From Symsagittifera roscoffensis (lineage: Eukaryota; Xenacoelomorpha; Acoela; Convolutidae), in the NCBI RefSeq assembly GCF_963678635.1, contig NC_087067.1, positions 37,208,686-37,272,685 of the forward strand: 64,000 nucleotides of DNA. Direction: 5' to 3'. Position 1 is the stretch's first letter, and each line of letters opens with the position of its first letter. The translations under genes and the position numbers were made by a program. The notes beneath the pieces are model-generated. The model worked only from the letters and a program-made list of their open reading frames with translations, did no database searches and was not told the origin of the DNA. Shown in pieces: positions 20,740-31,078 of this stretch.

Positions 20740-21261
20740 TCTTTATAACTTCGGGATGTGTGTAGATAGATGTCAACCAGCTCAAGAATTACCTTACCAA
20801 CTCAAGAATTACCTTACCAACTCAAGTATTACCCAATTCAAGAAATCTCTAGAAATCTTCTCTTGCAAGCACTTGCTGTAGATCCGGATTGTCGCGTGTT
20901 CAATCAAGATTCTCTTTTTCTGTTTCTCGCTTGAGTGTAGTTGGATATTCAACTTTGTTTTCAAACTTGATCTGAAAACATAAAGCTCATTAAAACTTAG
21001 TATGTCACGTTCCTAACCTAGAGACCCCCCTTCTACCCATATGATTAAAATCTTATCATTCACATATCACTTAAAACAATTTGATTGGATCTCCCTTAAG
21101 AACATGCAGATTCATTTTATGTTTTAGCACCATCAATTCTTTCTTTTAAAATTCAATTGTCATGCCAATCACATCTTAAGATCCCTTTACCTGCGCCGCA
21201 CCCCAGTACCTGACTCAAGACTCCTCCCTCACACCCGACCTGGTACTTCCATGTACCCGAC
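20740..21261 (-). other. Spacer between pol and the third ORF
   Basis: No coding frame. It carries the 20-bp tandem repeat next to the start of the third frame. A splice acceptor or internal start for the third frame would have to lie here or earlier, but I could not pick one with confidence. Confidence 0.55.
20781..20834 (-). repeat. 20-bp tandem repeat just upstream of the third ORF
   Basis: Two exact units of CTCAAGAATTACCTTACCAA (plus strand) and a partial third, ending about 40 bp before the repeat-free approach to the start codon at 20739. The second element has a related 24-bp repeat at the same place (50010-50122). Confidence 0.75.
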
Positions 21262-24153
21262 TCAGGCGATGCTCAAGTAGTACTTCTTGTGAAGATGCAC
21301 CATTATCTCTGTTTCTGCAAAGACCACATGTAGGATAGCGTACAATTCCCTCGAGCTCAGTTTGCCCCTGTTTGGGTCGTACACCGGCATCGAGACCTCC
21401 ACTATTCCTCTTTCAATCATGAAGTCACGTAGTCTTGTCAGTGCCAATATCACGTGTTCGGGATCAATTGTGTTTCTGTCGTTGACTCTCGTTACTAGGA
21501 AGCAGAGGTATTTGCCCGGGACTTGTGCCACTGACGGTGGAAGCGCTGCTATGCCTCCCAGTCCTGGCCTCTGTCTGAACAGAAACTCTACGTTCTGGTA
21601 CTCTCTTTTGAAGTCAGCCTCCAATCTTGATTTGAAACTCATGTCCGCCGTGATGCAGATCGCGCTGGTCCTGTTTGACAGGATGAAGTCGCTATCTGTT
21701 ATCATGATGTTCTCTGAGTATTCATTGGGTATTTCGAATTTCGTTTTGAAATTCCTTCCTATGGTAGGCTCTGGTTCTTCTTCCTCCAGTTCCAATCCGC
21801 TTGTTTCCCTCACTTCCTTGAGCTTCTTTATCATCAAATTTTCGGTGTGGGTAAGTCCTACCCCCACTCCCCGGACAAAAATATTTATCGACGTCCCCGT
21901 CGATGTAGTCGGGTCTGAATTGTCCTTAGGGATGTCCAGTGGCCTGTCTGTTGCTGTCCATCCGAAAAGAGGGTCCTCTGTCTTCATGTAATTTGCTGCT
22001 GATATATCGACTTGCTGAATGCTTTGTCCTTCGTGGCTCTCGTCCTTGACATCACGCATCCACTCTAGAATCCTCAAGTTCGTGTTCTCCCTCCTTTCTA
22101 TTTCACTCTGCTCGAGATCCGTCTCCAATTCTGGCGTCGAGTAATCATCCTGCGGATAATGTCCACCATCGTCAATGACCTGCCATTCCTCTCCGGCTTC
22201 CAGTTCGCCTGCGCTTAGTAGTTCATCGCCCAACTTGTCTGGCTGTATCTTATCGATCAAGAAGTCATCCCCGTACCTATTGTACCTCATGCCTGTGCGT
22301 TTACGATTGCCAGTCCTGGTTTCCGGTGGTGTTGGTCGATCCGGCTCCATCCACTTCGGTACCTCGTTTTGCTCTGGGTCGTTCCAGTCTTCTTCTACAA
22401 ATGAACCTGCATCCGACTCCACTTCTATCTTTTCGTTGTCGTCCAAACTCAAGTTCTCATTACCATCATTTTTCTCTCTAGTGCCTTTCTCATTCACTTC
22501 GCACGCTGGTTCCACCACCAGGTACTCAAGACCTTCCATGTCTTTTGGTAGGCACCAGTCCTCCGGGGACGGGACATGAGGCTTCAGATTTTCGTAATGT
22601 GCTGCTCGCCCTGTACTCAAGCGATAGAACCGTCCTTGTTGATGTACTTCCGTAATCATGAACGGTCCTCTCCATTTCTTGAGTAGTTTCTTTGTTCCCT
22701 TGGGCGGTATGACATTTTGGAAGACCCACACGTATTGGCCCACTTCGTATGGCTTTGCTCTTAGTATCTTTTCGTCATATTTCTTGCGTTGCCTCATTTG
22801 CGCTTGCGCCGTGTTTCTCCGACATAGCTCGTTTAGCTCTTGTTGTCTTTTGATCGCTTCCTTCACGTATGCTTGAGGTGACGTCCTCTTCCCCTCGTAC
22901 TCCGGGTAAAAGAATGTTATAGGCATTGCCCTTTCCCTGCCTGTCAACATCATGAAAGGACTGATACCCGTCGTTGAGTGCTGAGTACTATTATAGGCTC
23001 CTACTACCTGTGGCAGGTATTTGTCCCAGTCCGTCATGTATCTCGAGCAGTACACCCTGAGCATGTTGACCAGTGTCCTGTTCTGTCTCTCTACCAACCC
23101 ATTGGTCTGTGGATGATAGGTCGTCGAGTGCGCTTGAGCAATGTGTGATCTCTTCATCAATTCTTTTGTCAAGTCCCCCACAAAAGCCTTGCCGTTGTCC
23201 GACTGGAAAGTCATTGGACAACCATACCGCGATATCCAATGCGTTATCAGGTGATCACATGTCTCCTCTGCCGAGGCTGTCTGGCACGGAACCGCTTCAG
23301 CCAACTTGGTGAAGTGATCTATTATAACTAGTATTTGGTTATAACCCGACTCCGTCATGCAGATTTTCTGATGGTCTATCTGCACCACTTCATTGAATTC
23401 CGAACTCTCGACAGACTTGAGGGGAAACTTCATCTTCCTTGGGTCTTTTACTTGAAGGCATGCTAGGCAGGCATTCACCCATCTCTCGCAAGCTTTTCTC
23501 ATTCCCGGCCAATCAAACCTGTGAAGTATCCTTTGTTGTACTTTATCTATCCCCTGGTGGCCCATCTGGTCGTGTGATCTGAAAAGCACCTCCGTTTGGT
23601 ACAATTGTGGTAGTATGATGAGGTTGTGTTTGTGTAATATTTTTTCCTCATCTCTTCTCTTGCACGCTACCACCCCTTCAGCTGTGTGATAAAGTAAATC
23701 TCTCTTTTCCTTGTAGAACTGGCTCAAGATCTTGTAGCTGTCTTCCTCAAGTTCCCCCTTCTCCTTGACTCCCGAATGGATCCATTTGGAGAGGTTACTT
23801 GTCATTTTGTCATTCTTCTGGGCCCTTATTAGGTCAGACAGCCTGTATCTCGCCTTAACGTGCTCCTTTAGCGCCATGATCTGTCCATTCATTTCACCAG
23901 GGTTGTGGGTGTCATCACTCAGCTTCACACATATCATCCTTTTCACGATTTTCATGTCGTCTTCTGGTACCAGATTCGTTCTGACGTTTGAGTTGCACGA
24001 TAGTTCCCTTAGTGGTTTTCTTGAAACTGCTATTTTCTCGAGCTCTTCACTACTCGTACCTCTTGTATTTCCAGATTGTACGTCCCTGAAGATGGATCCG
24101 TCTGTAATTCCCTGTCGTGCTGTCTCATCTTCTCTTCGGCCAGTATCATGCAT
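21262..24153 (-). CDS. Integrase polyprotein with C-terminal macro-like domain (963 aa frame)
   Basis: The zinc-binding H2C2 motif (residues about 190-231) is followed by the DDE catalytic core: D in QIDHQ (near 260), D in QSDNGKAF (near 318) and E in NGLVERQNR (near 354). The GPF module (KKWRGPFMI) is near 495. After a variable acidic linker, residues about 818-963 resemble a macro domain: a DFILSN start, ICITADMSFKSRLEADFKREY, KYLCFLVTRVN, ALTRLRDFM and VSMPVY. The usual glycine-rich loop is altered, so ligand binding is uncertain. The frame overlaps gag-pol by about 120 bp in the -1 frame. In the diverged element the two frames are continuous, so the ATG at 24153 is probably not the true start. 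Confidence 0.92.
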   Translation of the reverse strand: MHDTGRREDETARQGITDGSIFRDVQSGNTRGTSSEELEKIAVSRKPLRELSCNSNVRTNLVPEDDMKIVKRMICVKLSDDTHNPGEMNGQIMALKEHVKARYRLSDLIRAQKNDKMTSNLSKWIHSGVKEKGELEEDSYKILSQFYKEKRDLLYHTAEGVVACKRRDEEKILHKHNLIILPQLYQTEVLFRSHDQMGHQGIDKVQQRILHRFDWPGMRKACERWVNACLACLQVKDPRKMKFPLKSVESSEFNEVVQIDHQKICMTESGYNQILVIIDHFTKLAEAVPCQTASAEETCDHLITHWISRYGCPMTFQSDNGKAFVGDLTKELMKRSHIAQAHSTTYHPQTNGLVERQNRTLVNMLRVYCSRYMTDWDKYLPQVVGAYNSTQHSTTGISPFMMLTGRERAMPITFFYPEYEGKRTSPQAYVKEAIKRQQELNELCRRNTAQAQMRQRKKYDEKILRAKPYEVGQYVWVFQNVIPPKGTKKLLKKWRGPFMITEVHQQGRFYRLSTGRAAHYENLKPHVPSPEDWCLPKDMEGLEYLVVEPACEVNEKGTREKNDGNENLSLDDNEKIEVESDAGSFVEEDWNDPEQNEVPKWMEPDRPTPPETRTGNRKRTGMRYNRYGDDFLIDKIQPDKLGDELLSAGELEAGEEWQVIDDGGHYPQDDYSTPELETDLEQSEIERRENTNLRILEWMRDVKDESHEGQSIQQVDISAANYMKTEDPLFGWTATDRPLDIPKDNSDPTTSTGTSINIFVRGVGVGLTHTENLMIKKLKEVRETSGLELEEEEPEPTIGRNFKTKFEIPNEYSENIMITDSDFILSNRTSAICITADMSFKSRLEADFKREYQNVEFLFRQRPGLGGIAALPPSVAQVPGKYLCFLVTRVNDRNTIDPEHVILALTRLRDFMIERGIVEVSMPVYDPNRGKLSSRELYAILHVVFAETEIMVHLHKKYYLSIA

Positions 24154-27100
24154 AGACTGTCTTGATCCTCACTGCTCTCATCCGAATCTTCATCCCATTC
24201 TTTACGCTCCCCGGACAATTTTCCTTCTCCGGTTCCGTCTTCTTCCATGAATCTGTACCACTCCCCGGACTCTTGATCTAGTCCCAGGTGTTCAATTTCT
24301 TCTCTGAATGTCACTTTCTTATCCCTGACTTTTGTCTGCTCCAGAACTTTTTCGGGGATTTTTTCAACTAGTGATCGCACAACTTCCTTGCTATCAGTGA
24401 TGCTCCCTTTTGAGACGTCAGTATTGTTCACTGTTTCTTCTCTCCGAAGTATGGTTAGTTCCGGTGCCTCCTGACCTTTCCCTTGGATCACGGGCTTGTT
24501 ATCTGATAGTTTCTCAAGCAACCTCATTAAGTCTTCATCTATTCGGACCGTTCCCTCCTCTACCTGGATGAGATCATAACCTTTTGCCTTGAGTGTTTCC
24601 CTCACGATCTTGGACTTGAGCATTATTCCTATCGGAATCCCTCTATTTTTCTTCAAGATGGTCTTTTCAAGAGGCTCTTTCGGCAATTCGGGATGATCTT
24701 CTATCGGTTTGCCTGATTTGTCCAGCCATCTCGTGAGTGGAAGACTGTCGTACGTTTCTTTGTCCATAAAGGAGAAGCCGTCTTTGATCTCAGGTCTGTC
24801 CGCCTCTCTTTGTTCTTGCCTCTCGTAGAACTCCGTCTTCTTACTCAAGCTGTCAGCATTTTGATGTTTATCTCGTGTTCTGTGCTCAATTATCATGTTG
24901 TATCCATCCAAGCGAACTATCCACCTCCCAATATAGCTCTGGTCCATTGAGTACGTTTTCAGCCAGCTTAGTGCTCGGTTGTCGACTCGCAGCTTGAAGG
25001 GCTCACTGCCTAGGTATGCTCTGTATTTTTCGACAAAGGTGACCACCGCGAACATCTCTGCTTTCGGTGCTCCGTACTTCATTTCTGTGTCACTTAGGAC
25101 CTTGCTCCCGTATGCTATTGGTCTCAAGACTGTCTTCCCATTCCATTCTTGTTCTTGATGGAGAATCCCAGAAATGGCGACTACTGACGCGTCCGTGTCT
25201 AGCACGTACATCCCCTTCTCTGTCGGCATACCCAGTACTGGTGCCTCACATAGCTCTTTCTTTATTCTCTGGAATGACTCTTCTGCCGCGTTGTTCCACG
25301 TGAACTTCTTGCCCTTATGTCTCATTAGTTGTTGCATCGGGTATACCTTGTCCGCATAGCCCTTGATGAATTCTCTATAATAGTTGGCGAAACCCAGGAA
25401 GCTCATCAGCTGGTGCTCCGTCTTCGGTGATTTCCAGGTTAGGACTGCTTCCACGGCGTCTGGATCAGGTCTAATGCCGTGCTTATCTACCATCCTTCCC
25501 AAGTATTTAATCGAGTCCTTGAGTATCTCGCACTTTGATGGTTTACACTTCAGCCCCGATCTCTTCATGCACGCGAACACCTCGTCAAGCCTCTCGATGT
25601 GGTCTTCTAGTGTCGGCGTCGCTATTACCACGTCGTCCACGTAGCACATTACCAGGTTGCCGTACTTCTTCGTCACGCCTATTAACGCGTGTGCCATCAG
25701 CCGCTGAAACGTGGCTGTTGCATTGCAGAGTCCAAACGGCATCCGTTTCCATTGAAACAGACCCAACTCGCAGGCGAACCCTGTCTTGTCCCTGTCTTGC
25801 TTCCTTAATGGTACCTGCCAAAAAGCCGAGCCTAAATCAAGAGTCGTAAAAAATTTTGCATCACCTAACTTCGAGAGGCTCTCATCAATTCTAGGTATGG
25901 GATAGGCATCCTTCACCGTGACGGAGTTCAGGTATCGAAAGTCACAACAAAACCTTAACTGGTCGCCTTTCTTTTTGGCCATCACTACTCCACACGCCCA
26001 CGGTGACTTGGATGTTTCTATCATGTCATACTCTAGTAACGTTTCGATTTCTTTTCTACACGCGTCCGATTTGTGTGGGGTCATGCGCCTCGCCCCCTCC
26101 CTGTGTGGTACCGCGTTTTCCTCAAGTTCAATTTCATGTTCAACAAAATTACAACACCCGATATCCGCCTTATGCCTTGAAAAGACCTCCTCGTTTCGCT
26201 CTAGTACGTCCTTGATAGCTTCGAGCTGTTCTTCTTTCAGTTTGCCCCTTAAATGTTCAATCTCCGGCAGAACCGGTTTATCAATTTGCATTTCATCTAG
26301 TGTGGGTCGCTCTGGAAAGTTCGAACAGCTCGAAAGCCCATCGTCCGTTTCTGACTTAAGTGATTTGATAAGACCTGAAGAATCTTTTATTCTCTGCAAT
26401 CGTCTCAAGATACAAATTTTGTCCCTGTGGTTGGGACAATCAACAACTTCATTTTGTTTTGAGTTTTCAATTGTTTCATATCGAGTTTTAACCGGTAAAG
26501 CATATCCCAGCTTCCTCCCTCTCTGTATCGTGATCGGTATATCAAGGGTATTCAACAAGACACTGACGCAGAGGCCGCTCTTCGTTATCGAAAATGATCT
26601 TCCTAAAACAGCAGCGCTTTGACTATTAGGATTTGGAACTATACACACTTGCTTGTTGTCACTTAGTTCATTATAATTTTTCATCCTCAAGCTTACGATT
26701 GCCGCTTCATTAGCTTTTAACCTCACTCTCCTACTCAAGAATACCGGTGCTTTGTTTTCATTTGCCATTATTAAATTTACCGGTTTGATTGCGTACCTCC
26801 TATCCGGGTTCCGTATCCTGAACATTGCATTATTTAGATCAATCGTTACGTCGAAATTCCTGATGAAGTCTCTGCCCAAAATGAATTGGTCAGATTCATC
26901 TAGGTTTTCTACCACGATGAAGCTCATCCACAGGTTACGTTCCCCCAAATTGAGAGCTATTATCGGCGTCCTGCCCAACACCCGAAGGGCCCCTTTGTTT
27001 GCAGCTGACAGCCGTATTCTAGAGTCTATCAAGTCACCTTTGTCAAAGCCCATTTTTTCCCATGTTTCGATTGGTATGACGCTCAAGACTGCTCCCGTGT

Positions 27101-30068
27101 CGAGTAATCCACGTAACTGAGTCTTTTTGCCATTTATGTCTAGCACGTGCCCTGTCACGTCTGCTTCCGTCCCGATGTGCATTGCATCTTCTTCGAGCAT
27201 AGCGCAGTGTCCAATCGATCTTACTTTCAATTCTTCTTTCCCTACATAGATTTGTCCAATTAGGTCTTCGTCGCATGTTATCATCGTCTTTGTATAGATG
27301 TTGATTCCATCTATATTTAGCATGACCTCGTGTGGACCATAAGCTTCAGTGTACCTATTATCAACACGTACCGATTTGCTGCCCCCTCTCGTGAGTAGTG
27401 CCCTGAGCGCTCTAGATGTCGTTTGTGGATTTATTCCACTCAAGTAGTCTGCATACACGTCAATGTGCATTATCGTCTGGTCGCTCGGCTCGCTCAAGTT
27501 TCTGGTTACCTCGTGTCCGCCCACTGTGATTATCGACATTATTCTTGCTCCGATTTTCGATATCCCAAAAGGTTTACCTGTCACCATTTTCACGGTGTTA
27601 CAATTCCCGGTCTTCATTGAGCCCGTTCTAGCCTCTGGTATTGAGTTCGATCCGGTTAATGCTTCGTTAAAATTCTGTCTTTCGATCTCCAACTTTAGTC
27701 GTTGCTCTATTTCTTTCGCAGCCAGATCTTGTTTCACTTTGGCAATTGCTTCCGTCGCCGCTTTCTCATAATTTATCTCTAGAGAGCTTCCGGCCGCGGA
27801 CTCTAACGCACCGCTAACATGTGTAACAGCTTTCACTGTCTTCGTCGGCAATTCGGTGTTTGGTGCCCCCAAGTTCCTAGATTCAAACTCGTTTTGCCTG
27901 TTCCGCTGATTCTGCACCGCCGCTAATGCCAACTTATGTTTGGGGTGATTCTGGTCCTTGACCGCTTCCCAGAACAAGGGACAATCCATTCTGAAGTGCC
28001 CCTCCTGATTACAGAAGAAGCATCTGGCGCCTATCTTGATGATCAAGCCATTATAGTACTCGTGTTCCTCCATCTGGCTCATATCCTCTTCATCCGGTGC
28101 ATAACCTAGGCTCTTCATGCCTTGTTTGTACGTTGTGCAGTCAGCCACATGATGATCCGCTGACCCGCAGTTCGCGCATGATCTACGCTTGTCCATATCA
28201 TCTCTAGGTTTGTACCATGATGACCTCTGGGGTTGGCTTCCCCCTTGCGTGTTCCTGTTTTCGGAATATGAGTACTTCTTAGGTTTCATCAGCATGTATT
28301 CTCTTGATTTCTGTCTCATTTCTTCTGGGGTGGGTGCGCTGTCCTTCGACAATGTGTAGTATGTTGCTAACATTGGCCTTAAGTCATCACTTTTCACCCC
28401 ATCGATGAACTTCGAGGCAATGCTAAAGTTCCGTCTATTTGTCGACTCCTCTGGGTCACTCCTCCTTCTCAAGCTCTCGAGGTCATCTAGGAACCGATCT
28501 ATTGACTCGTCGTCCCTCTGCCTTCTTTTTTCAAATCGCATCATCGCTTGGTGGCCTTTCATGCCTGACCCGAATCGATTCAGCAATATCTCGAAGATCT
28601 TGTCCGCGGTGTCGCGTTCTTCCTCCTTCTTTGCGACCACGCATTTTAATGCCGTTCCTTCCAAGTTGCTCAGTATGGCTGTACATGCTTGCCTTTCGTC
28701 ACTCAAGTTATCTTGCTCTAGATGTAATCTCATCACTTCCACCCAAGTGTCAATGCATCCATCGGAGTCGTCTTTGAATTCCTTTGGCTTCTTGAATGTC
28801 TTTCTTGTTTTCCCCTCTCTCCTCTCGCTCGAGTCAGTGTTCCTCGTGGCGAAGGCCTCTAGAGTCCTGTTCATCATCTCCCAAGTGCTGGCCCATGTCA
28901 TAGCATCCGGTCCTGTGTTGCTGTTAGCTGTTGAATCTCCCGGAGCAGTCGTTGTATTCGACGTTCCATTCTTCATTATTGTTTTCGCAGCTGTTGGTGC
29001 TATGCTTATCGCATCCCTGGTTAAGGGCAACGGTGTCGATTGTCGTTTGTTCCTTTGTGGTTCTGCAAAGTCAACTCTGGTGCCTTGCGTGCGATCCACT
29101 GCCGGTCTTTCTTGTGGAGTAGAACCTCTCAGGATTGCATCCAACTTCGCCTGTATTGCACACGAACTCTCGGCTTGACTCTTGCTCATTGTGTCCATTC
29201 TCCTTTCCAGGCTCCCTAATTGGCTGTTAACATCATCATATCGGTTCTTCAACTGTTGCATGTCTGTTTTGATGTTCTTTTCTCGTTCTTCATTGGTGGC
29301 TTCTACCTTGTCTGACATCTCCTTGAGTCTCTCCTCTGTTGCCTTAGCCAGGTTAAAATAACTGTCTAGATACTCGTGCTTGTTGTATCTTATTTCCTTT
29401 TTTATCACCTCTCTGTCTTCTTCACTGTTCTTAAGTCTTTTGTCGATCTGATTTAATTTCGCCAACAAATCGCCCAGTTCAATGGTAGTTTCTTCATGGT
29501 CAGCCGTGGGTTTCTCTTCGGCCGTAGCCTCTGCTTTAGCTTGTTCCTCATACAGGCCGGTTTCTGTCGTTTTCGTGCTCACTGTACCAAATGTTCGTGC
29601 TCTTTCTGCTTTTGGTTCTTCAGTCACGTTTTCTTTCGTTTTTATTCCGAACATTATTCCCAATTTTTCCGTAAAAGATGTCCTCTTTACTTGAGAGTCT
29701 TCTTTCACCGTTTCTTCGGTGTTGCCTATTGCATCTTCCGCGTCATCTATCGGTGAGAACTCTATGGGTTTCTGGTTTGGTTCCTCTGCATTGGGCATTG
29801 GAGTTGACTCTGTCGCCATCTTCCCTGTTTCATCCACACTTTGATCGGGTGTCTCTAGATCAATCTCGATGGTGGGGTCTACTCGCTCCCCTTCCGTGCC
29901 CTCTTTCGCCCTGTTCTCCGCTGTACTCCTTGTGCTGACCATGTTAACTGAAAAATTCGTCTTCGTTATCTTTGGGCCCGTTGATGTCGTTCCGCGCAGC
30001 GATGAATTATACTTCGTGTTTGATCCACTTGACCTTTTTTCGAGCACCGGTACCCTACTCCGCCTCAT
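24030..30068 (-). CDS. Gag-protease-reverse transcriptase-RNase H polyprotein (2012 aa)
   Basis: A long charged N-terminal part has coiled-coil character (residues about 200-300). Two CCHC knuckles follow (CANCGSADHHVADC near 630, CFFCNQEGHFRMDC near 682). The aspartic protease has LLDTGAVLSVIP near 987. The reverse transcriptase shows TTLDLGSAFWQVPL, MPFGLCNATATFQ and the catalytic CYVDDVV near 1476. RNase H starts at YVLDTDASV near 1620 and includes YGAPKAEMFAVV and HQNADSLSK. Order and motifs are Ty3/gypsy. The first ATG is used here, but an in-frame MVSTRST about 42 residues later is an equally good start. The frame ends at 24030 after a one-base difference from the second element. Confidence 0.95.
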   Translation of the reverse strand: MRRSRVPVLEKRSSGSNTKYNSSLRGTTSTGPKITKTNFSVNMVSTRSTAENRAKEGTEGERVDPTIEIDLETPDQSVDETGKMATESTPMPNAEEPNQKPIEFSPIDDAEDAIGNTEETVKEDSQVKRTSFTEKLGIMFGIKTKENVTEEPKAERARTFGTVSTKTTETGLYEEQAKAEATAEEKPTADHEETTIELGDLLAKLNQIDKRLKNSEEDREVIKKEIRYNKHEYLDSYFNLAKATEERLKEMSDKVEATNEEREKNIKTDMQQLKNRYDDVNSQLGSLERRMDTMSKSQAESSCAIQAKLDAILRGSTPQERPAVDRTQGTRVDFAEPQRNKRQSTPLPLTRDAISIAPTAAKTIMKNGTSNTTTAPGDSTANSNTGPDAMTWASTWEMMNRTLEAFATRNTDSSERREGKTRKTFKKPKEFKDDSDGCIDTWVEVMRLHLEQDNLSDERQACTAILSNLEGTALKCVVAKKEEERDTADKIFEILLNRFGSGMKGHQAMMRFEKRRQRDDESIDRFLDDLESLRRRSDPEESTNRRNFSIASKFIDGVKSDDLRPMLATYYTLSKDSAPTPEEMRQKSREYMLMKPKKYSYSENRNTQGGSQPQRSSWYKPRDDMDKRRSCANCGSADHHVADCTTYKQGMKSLGYAPDEEDMSQMEEHEYYNGLIIKIGARCFFCNQEGHFRMDCPLFWEAVKDQNHPKHKLALAAVQNQRNRQNEFESRNLGAPNTELPTKTVKAVTHVSGALESAAGSSLEINYEKAATEAIAKVKQDLAAKEIEQRLKLEIERQNFNEALTGSNSIPEARTGSMKTGNCNTVKMVTGKPFGISKIGARIMSIITVGGHEVTRNLSEPSDQTIMHIDVYADYLSGINPQTTSRALRALLTRGGSKSVRVDNRYTEAYGPHEVMLNIDGINIYTKTMITCDEDLIGQIYVGKEELKVRSIGHCAMLEEDAMHIGTEADVTGHVLDINGKKTQLRGLLDTGAVLSVIPIETWEKMGFDKGDLIDSRIRLSAANKGALRVLGRTPIIALNLGERNLWMSFIVVENLDESDQFILGRDFIRNFDVTIDLNNAMFRIRNPDRRYAIKPVNLIMANENKAPVFLSRRVRLKANEAAIVSLRMKNYNELSDNKQVCIVPNPNSQSAAVLGRSFSITKSGLCVSVLLNTLDIPITIQRGRKLGYALPVKTRYETIENSKQNEVVDCPNHRDKICILRRLQRIKDSSGLIKSLKSETDDGLSSCSNFPERPTLDEMQIDKPVLPEIEHLRGKLKEEQLEAIKDVLERNEEVFSRHKADIGCCNFVEHEIELEENAVPHREGARRMTPHKSDACRKEIETLLEYDMIETSKSPWACGVVMAKKKGDQLRFCCDFRYLNSVTVKDAYPIPRIDESLSKLGDAKFFTTLDLGSAFWQVPLRKQDRDKTGFACELGLFQWKRMPFGLCNATATFQRLMAHALIGVTKKYGNLVMCYVDDVVIATPTLEDHIERLDEVFACMKRSGLKCKPSKCEILKDSIKYLGRMVDKHGIRPDPDAVEAVLTWKSPKTEHQLMSFLGFANYYREFIKGYADKVYPMQQLMRHKGKKFTWNNAAEESFQRIKKELCEAPVLGMPTEKGMYVLDTDASVVAISGILHQEQEWNGKTVLRPIAYGSKVLSDTEMKYGAPKAEMFAVVTFVEKYRAYLGSEPFKLRVDNRALSWLKTYSMDQSYIGRWIVRLDGYNMIIEHRTRDKHQNADSLSKKTEFYERQEQREADRPEIKDGFSFMDKETYDSLPLTRWLDKSGKPIEDHPELPKEPLEKTILKKNRGIPIGIMLKSKIVRETLKAKGYDLIQVEEGTVRIDEDLMRLLEKLSDNKPVIQGKGQEAPELTILRREETVNNTDVSKGSITDSKEVVRSLVEKIPEKVLEQTKVRDKKVTFREEIEHLGLDQESGEWYRFMEEDGTGEGKLSGERKEWDEDSDESSEDQDSLCMILAEEKMRQHDRELQTDPSSGTYNLEIQEVRVVKSSRK

Positions 30069-30365
30069 TATTTCTATTTACAACTGCTTCTATTTACAAT
30101 TTTATTATATACACGATTCTATTCTAAGGGTAAAAAAAAAATATTTTTTGTGGTAACAAATTCTGTACAACGTGTTAAAAACTTTATCCAATTCTCTTTC
30201 TAAAACCTCCGAAAAATTTTCCTTAATTTGGTCTTAACCCTACCTATTTCGATTTGTCTTATTCTGTCTTAAAACGCACTTGATGTAATTTGACTTCAAT
30301 CTCTATACCGTCCCAAGACTATTCGTCACTATCACAGTACTCTCCGTTAGTGTCCTAAGACCCTT
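30069..30365 (-). other. Leader between minisatellite and gag
   Basis: About 300 bp just upstream of gag with no frame of interest and no clear regulatory motif. Confidence 0.5.
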
Positions 30366-31078
30366 GTACCAAGACCACTGTCCCAAGACTACTGTCCCAA
30401 GACCAGTGTCCCAAGGCTAGTGTCCCAAGACTACTGTCCCAAGGCTAGTGTCCCAAGGCTAGTGTCCCAAGACTACTGTCCCAAGGGTAGTGTCCCAAGA
30501 CCAGTGTCCCAAGACTACTGTCCCAAGACTAGTGTCCCAAGGCTAGTGTCCCAAGACTACTGTCCCAAGACTAGTGTCCCAAGGGTAGTGTCCCAAGACC
30601 AGTGTCCCAAGGCTGGTATCCCAAGACTAGTGTCCCAAGACTAGTGTCCCAAGGGTAGTGTCCCAAGACCAGTGTCCCAAGGCTGGTGTCCCAAGACTAG
30701 TGTCCCAAGACTAGTGTCCCTAGACCACTGTCCCAAGACTGTCCCAAGACCACTGTCCCAAGACCCTGTCCCAAGACCACTGTCCCAAGACCCCCGTCCC
30801 AAGACCCTGTCCCAAGACCACTGTCCCAAGACCCTGTCCCAAGACCCTGTCCCAAGACCCTGTCCCAAGACCCTGTCCCAAGACCCTGTCCCAAGACCAC
30901 TGTCCCAAGACCACTGTCCCAAGACCCTGTCCCAAGACCACTGTCCCAAGACCCTGTCCCAAGACCCTGTCCCAAGACCACTGTCCCAAGACCACTGTCC
31001 CAAGACCCTGTCCCAAGACCACTGTCCCAAGACCCTGTCCCAAGACCACTGTCCCAAGACTGCTCTGTCCCAAGACTT
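30366..31078 (-). repeat. Minisatellite of 13- and 14-bp units in the 5' leader
   Basis: About fifty units built on TGTCCCAAG plus a variable tail: ACTAC, GCTAG, GGTAG, ACCAG or ACTAG in the left half (all 14 bp), and ACCAC (14 bp) or ACCC (13 bp) in the right half. The left half also shows a higher-order pattern of unit types. Frames of 130-175 aa on both strands are by-products of the repeat. It lies inside the transcribed leader of the giant element. Confidence 0.95.
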
